From: Kosakonia sp. BYX6
GTDB taxonomy: Bacteria > Pseudomonadota > Gammaproteobacteria > Enterobacterales > Enterobacteriaceae
NCBI RefSeq assembly: GCF_038449125.1
Contig: NZ_CP151800.1
Location: 1,088,406 to 1,152,405, forward strand
Direction of reading: 5' to 3'
DNA length: 64,000 bases
The notes below the pieces were generated by a model that ran no database searches, had not been told where the DNA came from, and saw only the letters and a program-made list of their open reading frames with translations. Shown here in pieces: positions 61,403-64,000 of this stretch (the stretch's first letter is position 1; every line of letters starts with the position of its first letter). Made by a program: the position numbers and the translations under genes.

Positions 61403-61954
61403 TTACGAATGCGATTTCGCATACTGTTTCACCGCGTCCATCGTTTTTTGAATATGCGTTTCCGGATTTCTGTCAGTGTAGCTCAGCAGGATCTTGCCGT
61501 CCGGCGCGATAACGTAAGAGGTGCGATCGGAGAGGGTTTTGCCGTTCATCTGCATCACGCTGTCATATTTCGCGGCCACTTTCGCACCCGGATCGGCGGT
61601 GACGGTGAATTTGTCGCGGCACTCCACTTTTGAAAATTCATCCACCTGTTCGGTATTCCCGGCGGTGACGCCAACCACCGTCGCGCCCAGTTTTTTGAAA
61701 TCATCCGTCGCTTCGGCAAAAGCATGGGCTTCAATCGTACAACCTTTGCTGAACGCCGCCGGGAAGAAGTACAGCACCACCGGGCCTTTTTGCAGCGTTT
61801 CCTTTAAGTTGAAGGTCAGCGGTTTACCGGCCAGCGCGCCTTGCAGTTGGAAATCCGGGGCGGACGCACCGGCAGGCAGCGCGGCCTGGGCGGTGGCGAC
61901 ATTCAGCAGTGCGGCGGCAGAAAGGCTGAGAAACAGTTTTTTCATCGGGGTCAT
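61403..61954 (-). CDS. Periplasmic AhpC/TSA-family peroxiredoxin
   Basis: A 183-residue protein with signal peptide (LFLSLSAAALLNVATAQA) and a BCP/PrxQ-like thioredoxin fold. Peroxidatic Cys in FSKGCTIEAHAF; a second Cys in KVECRDKF may act as resolving residue. Reduces peroxides in the periplasm, most simply with electrons from the downstream DsbD-like protein. Confidence 0.87.
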   Translation of the reverse strand: MTPMKKLFLSLSAAALLNVATAQAALPAGASAPDFQLQGALAGKPLTFNLKETLQKGPVVLYFFPAAFSKGCTIEAHAFAEATDDFKKLGATVVGVTAGNTEQVDEFSKVECRDKFTVTADPGAKVAAKYDSVMQMNGKTLSDRTSYVIAPDGKILLSYTDRNPETHIQKTMDAVKQYAKSHS

Positions 61955-62170
61955 GTTGCGCTCCAGTTTGGGGTCAGATTATTCACGCTCATAAACAGTT
62001 CGCTGCGGGGAGCGCAAAAGTTTCGGCCTGGCAGAAAAAACATCGAAATTATCAATAGCACGAAACGCCAGTAGCGAATAATCATGGGATTTTTCTCATA
62101 TGCTATATTTAATATTCTCTCGCCGCAGTGTTTTCTCTATCTGAATTCGTCTTTATTACGGTAAAAATCA

Positions 62171-63814
62171 ATGGCTTATTACACTGCCGTACAAAAAGGC
62201 AGCTTGCTGCGCCGATATAATCGGCTGCTTTCCAGATACAGTACGCATCGACATGAATTAGGCCTCGCGCAAATTGCCGATACATTAGCTTGCTCCTCAC
62301 GCTATGCACGCTCGTTGTTACAAGAGATGCAAGAAGAGGGCTGGCTTATTTGGCGTTCCCGGCCTGGGCGGGGCGCGCTGGGCATGTTGCAATGCCGGAT
62401 GAGCATCTCGGCGCTGGAGAATATGCTTGATAGCCCATCTCCTATAACAGAGGTGAAACCCGTACGCGCGCCGACGGATGTCTACTCCAGCGATGGCTTT
62501 CGCTACTTCATCTCCTTTTATCGCCCGCTGCAGGCACCGGTGCCGTCGATTCACACCGACCGCGCCGGGCGGCATATTCTGCAAATGGTGCATGCCGGGT
62601 TAACCCGGCATATTCCCGAACAGGTCGAACCGGTGCCGGGTCTGGCGCATACGATTCGCGTCAGTGACGACGGGTTAAGCTGGCATTTTATGCTGCGCCG
62701 CGGGCTGGTCTGGCACAACGGCGAACCGCTGGAGCCCGCGCAGTTGCAGGAAGTGTTGCGGCGCTATGTAGGTGGGCCGGGTTTGCCGCATGTGGTTGAG
62801 GTGATTCAGCAAGACTATGTGTTGATCATGCACCTCAGCCAGCCGGATGTGATGTTGCGCTACCGGCTTGCCAGCCCGGTTTATGGCCTGGCGCACCCGC
62901 AGATCGGCTCCATCGGCCTTGGGCCGTTTAAAGTCAGCAGCCATTCCGATATGCAAATGACGTTAACGCGCGCGCCTGGCTGGTACGGTGAAACGCCGCA
63001 GGCCAGTGAAATTGTCTACAATACGCCGCTCAACGTGGCGCCGCTTCCGGCCGCCGTTCGGCTGGATACGCCGCGATCGCTATTGATGCCCGAACCGGTG
63101 ACCACCCGAGACAACGCCGATGCCTTTTACTATGTCTCTTTTAACTATTTGCGCGGGCGGTTAAGTCTTGCCCAGCAGTCGGTCATCCGGCTGATCACGC
63201 TTTCTCTAAGCCGTGCGCTGGCCGAGCGGGAAGAGACATTGATGCCGCTGCCGGCGTGGTTACAGCCGGAAAAAGAGGCGTCAACGCAGGCGCTATTGCC
63301 TGGCACGCTCAACATTGCCTATTTCCGTTCGACGGAGATGAAAAAGCTGGTGGATGAGCTGGTAAAAAGCCTGCGTTATCGCGGATGCACAGTAAATACC
63401 AAGCCGATCAGCGTCACACACTGGTTACTGCCGGACGAAAGCTGGGAAGAGCAGGATCTCTGCCTGGGGTTTTTACGGCTTGAACAGCACGAAACCTTCA
63501 GCCTGGAAGAGCGTTATCGCCACAGCGTGATGTGGCCCTGGTTCTGGGGCAAAGCGCCGTGGGCGAGGGGGTTACGGTTGTTGGATCACATTGATGCCGG
63601 CCCGGTGACCCGCTACAGCCAGCGCATGAAACGGATGATGCGTTATGTCAGCGCACACCGCTGGATAGTTCCGCTGTTTGCGCAGCGTTACCGGCTGGTG
63701 ACGCCCTCTTGTATTCATAACGTTTTTTGTTTCCCACAAAGCTGGCCGGATTTTACGCGGATCTGGACCGATGAGCGCCAGGAAGAGGGGGGAACAACGC
63801 TTAGTTCAGAATAA
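62171..63814 (+). CDS. SgrR-like transcriptional regulator with solute-binding domain
   Basis: A 547-residue cytoplasmic protein: N-terminal SgrR_N winged helix (about 1-115; LGLAQIADTLACSSRYARSLLQEMQEEGW) and a C-terminal SBP_bac_5-like domain (about 160-510). SgrR itself senses glucose-phosphate stress and drives SgrS; YbaE is another paralogue. No SgrS-like sRNA was seen beside it. Divergent from the peroxiredoxin gene. The terminal 63815-64000 stretch is AT-rich without a supported feature. Confidence 0.85.
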   Translation: MAYYTAVQKGSLLRRYNRLLSRYSTHRHELGLAQIADTLACSSRYARSLLQEMQEEGWLIWRSRPGRGALGMLQCRMSISALENMLDSPSPITEVKPVRAPTDVYSSDGFRYFISFYRPLQAPVPSIHTDRAGRHILQMVHAGLTRHIPEQVEPVPGLAHTIRVSDDGLSWHFMLRRGLVWHNGEPLEPAQLQEVLRRYVGGPGLPHVVEVIQQDYVLIMHLSQPDVMLRYRLASPVYGLAHPQIGSIGLGPFKVSSHSDMQMTLTRAPGWYGETPQASEIVYNTPLNVAPLPAAVRLDTPRSLLMPEPVTTRDNADAFYYVSFNYLRGRLSLAQQSVIRLITLSLSRALAEREETLMPLPAWLQPEKEASTQALLPGTLNIAYFRSTEMKKLVDELVKSLRYRGCTVNTKPISVTHWLLPDESWEEQDLCLGFLRLEQHETFSLEERYRHSVMWPWFWGKAPWARGLRLLDHIDAGPVTRYSQRMKRMMRYVSAHRWIVPLFAQRYRLVTPSCIHNVFCFPQSWPDFTRIWTDERQEEGGTTLSSE

Positions 63815-64000
63815 TGTCTTTGGTTTCATCTCAATGAGCAAAGTTAAAAAATCTCTAAATTATTTTTCAGGGAAATTATGGCGCTGATGATGTTCGCATT
63901 AACTACTGCTTAATCATCTGAATGGTTGTAAATTATTTCTCTCAATTTCTCTTGACCCATTATTAAATCAATTATTTGTCCTGTATTTTTAATTTTACTC

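Overview
This 64 kb window is chromosomal DNA of an enterobacterium (Enterobacteriaceae). Gene content and protein similarity fit the Kosakonia/Enterobacter/Klebsiella group, but the sequence alone does not settle the genus. The left two thirds follows the E. coli K-12 order from norVR to yqaE: norV (cut by the left edge), norR, the srl (glucitol) operon with gutQ, mltB, pncC, recA-recX, alaS, csrA, a tRNA-Ser plus three tRNA-Arg genes, yqaB-yqaA, gshA, micA, luxS, emrRAB, a YgaY-type MFS transporter, proVWX, nrdHIEF, ygaM, ygaC, alaE and yqaE. Known regulatory architecture is preserved and readable: three NorR sites, the recA LexA box, the sigma-E promoter of MicA, the proU promoter, paired NrdR boxes and a sigma-28 promoter for a chemoreceptor.

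Several insertions and losses break this backbone. A three-gene zinc/manganese-type ABC transporter (8890-11309) sits between mltB and pncC. It is preceded by a 36-codon membrane-peptide ORF and a candidate Zur box. An AT-rich pair, encoding a small lipoprotein and a long coiled-coil exported protein with a degenerate FKBP domain (21375-23158), lies between luxS and emrB. Upstream of emrR only a fragment of ygaZ remains and ygaH is missing. stpA is missing next to alaE.

The right third (about 38.5-64 kb) is accessory. It holds a Tsr-like chemoreceptor, a dcm cytosine methylase, a VOC protein, an AraC regulator and a secreted lipase-like hydrolase. A GntR-controlled operon (44601-50931) follows, with a RidA protein, a polar amino-acid ABC transporter, an aspartoacylase-type deacylase and a PLP dehydratase. 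Head-on to it lies a phnC-D-E-E transporter set, and divergent from that an FbpA/AfuA-type ABC transporter with a fused double permease. The window ends with a redox/metal-stress style module (periplasmic peroxiredoxin, DsbD-like protein, ECF sigma factor, NrsF-type anti-sigma) and an SgrR-like regulator.

The most interesting candidates for undescribed biology are the lipoprotein/coiled-coil/FKBP-like pair, the GntR-RidA-deacylase-dehydratase catabolic operon, the leader peptide of the zinc transporter operon, and the NrsF/ECF/DsbD/peroxiredoxin unit. No CRISPR array, insertion sequence or prophage gene was seen.
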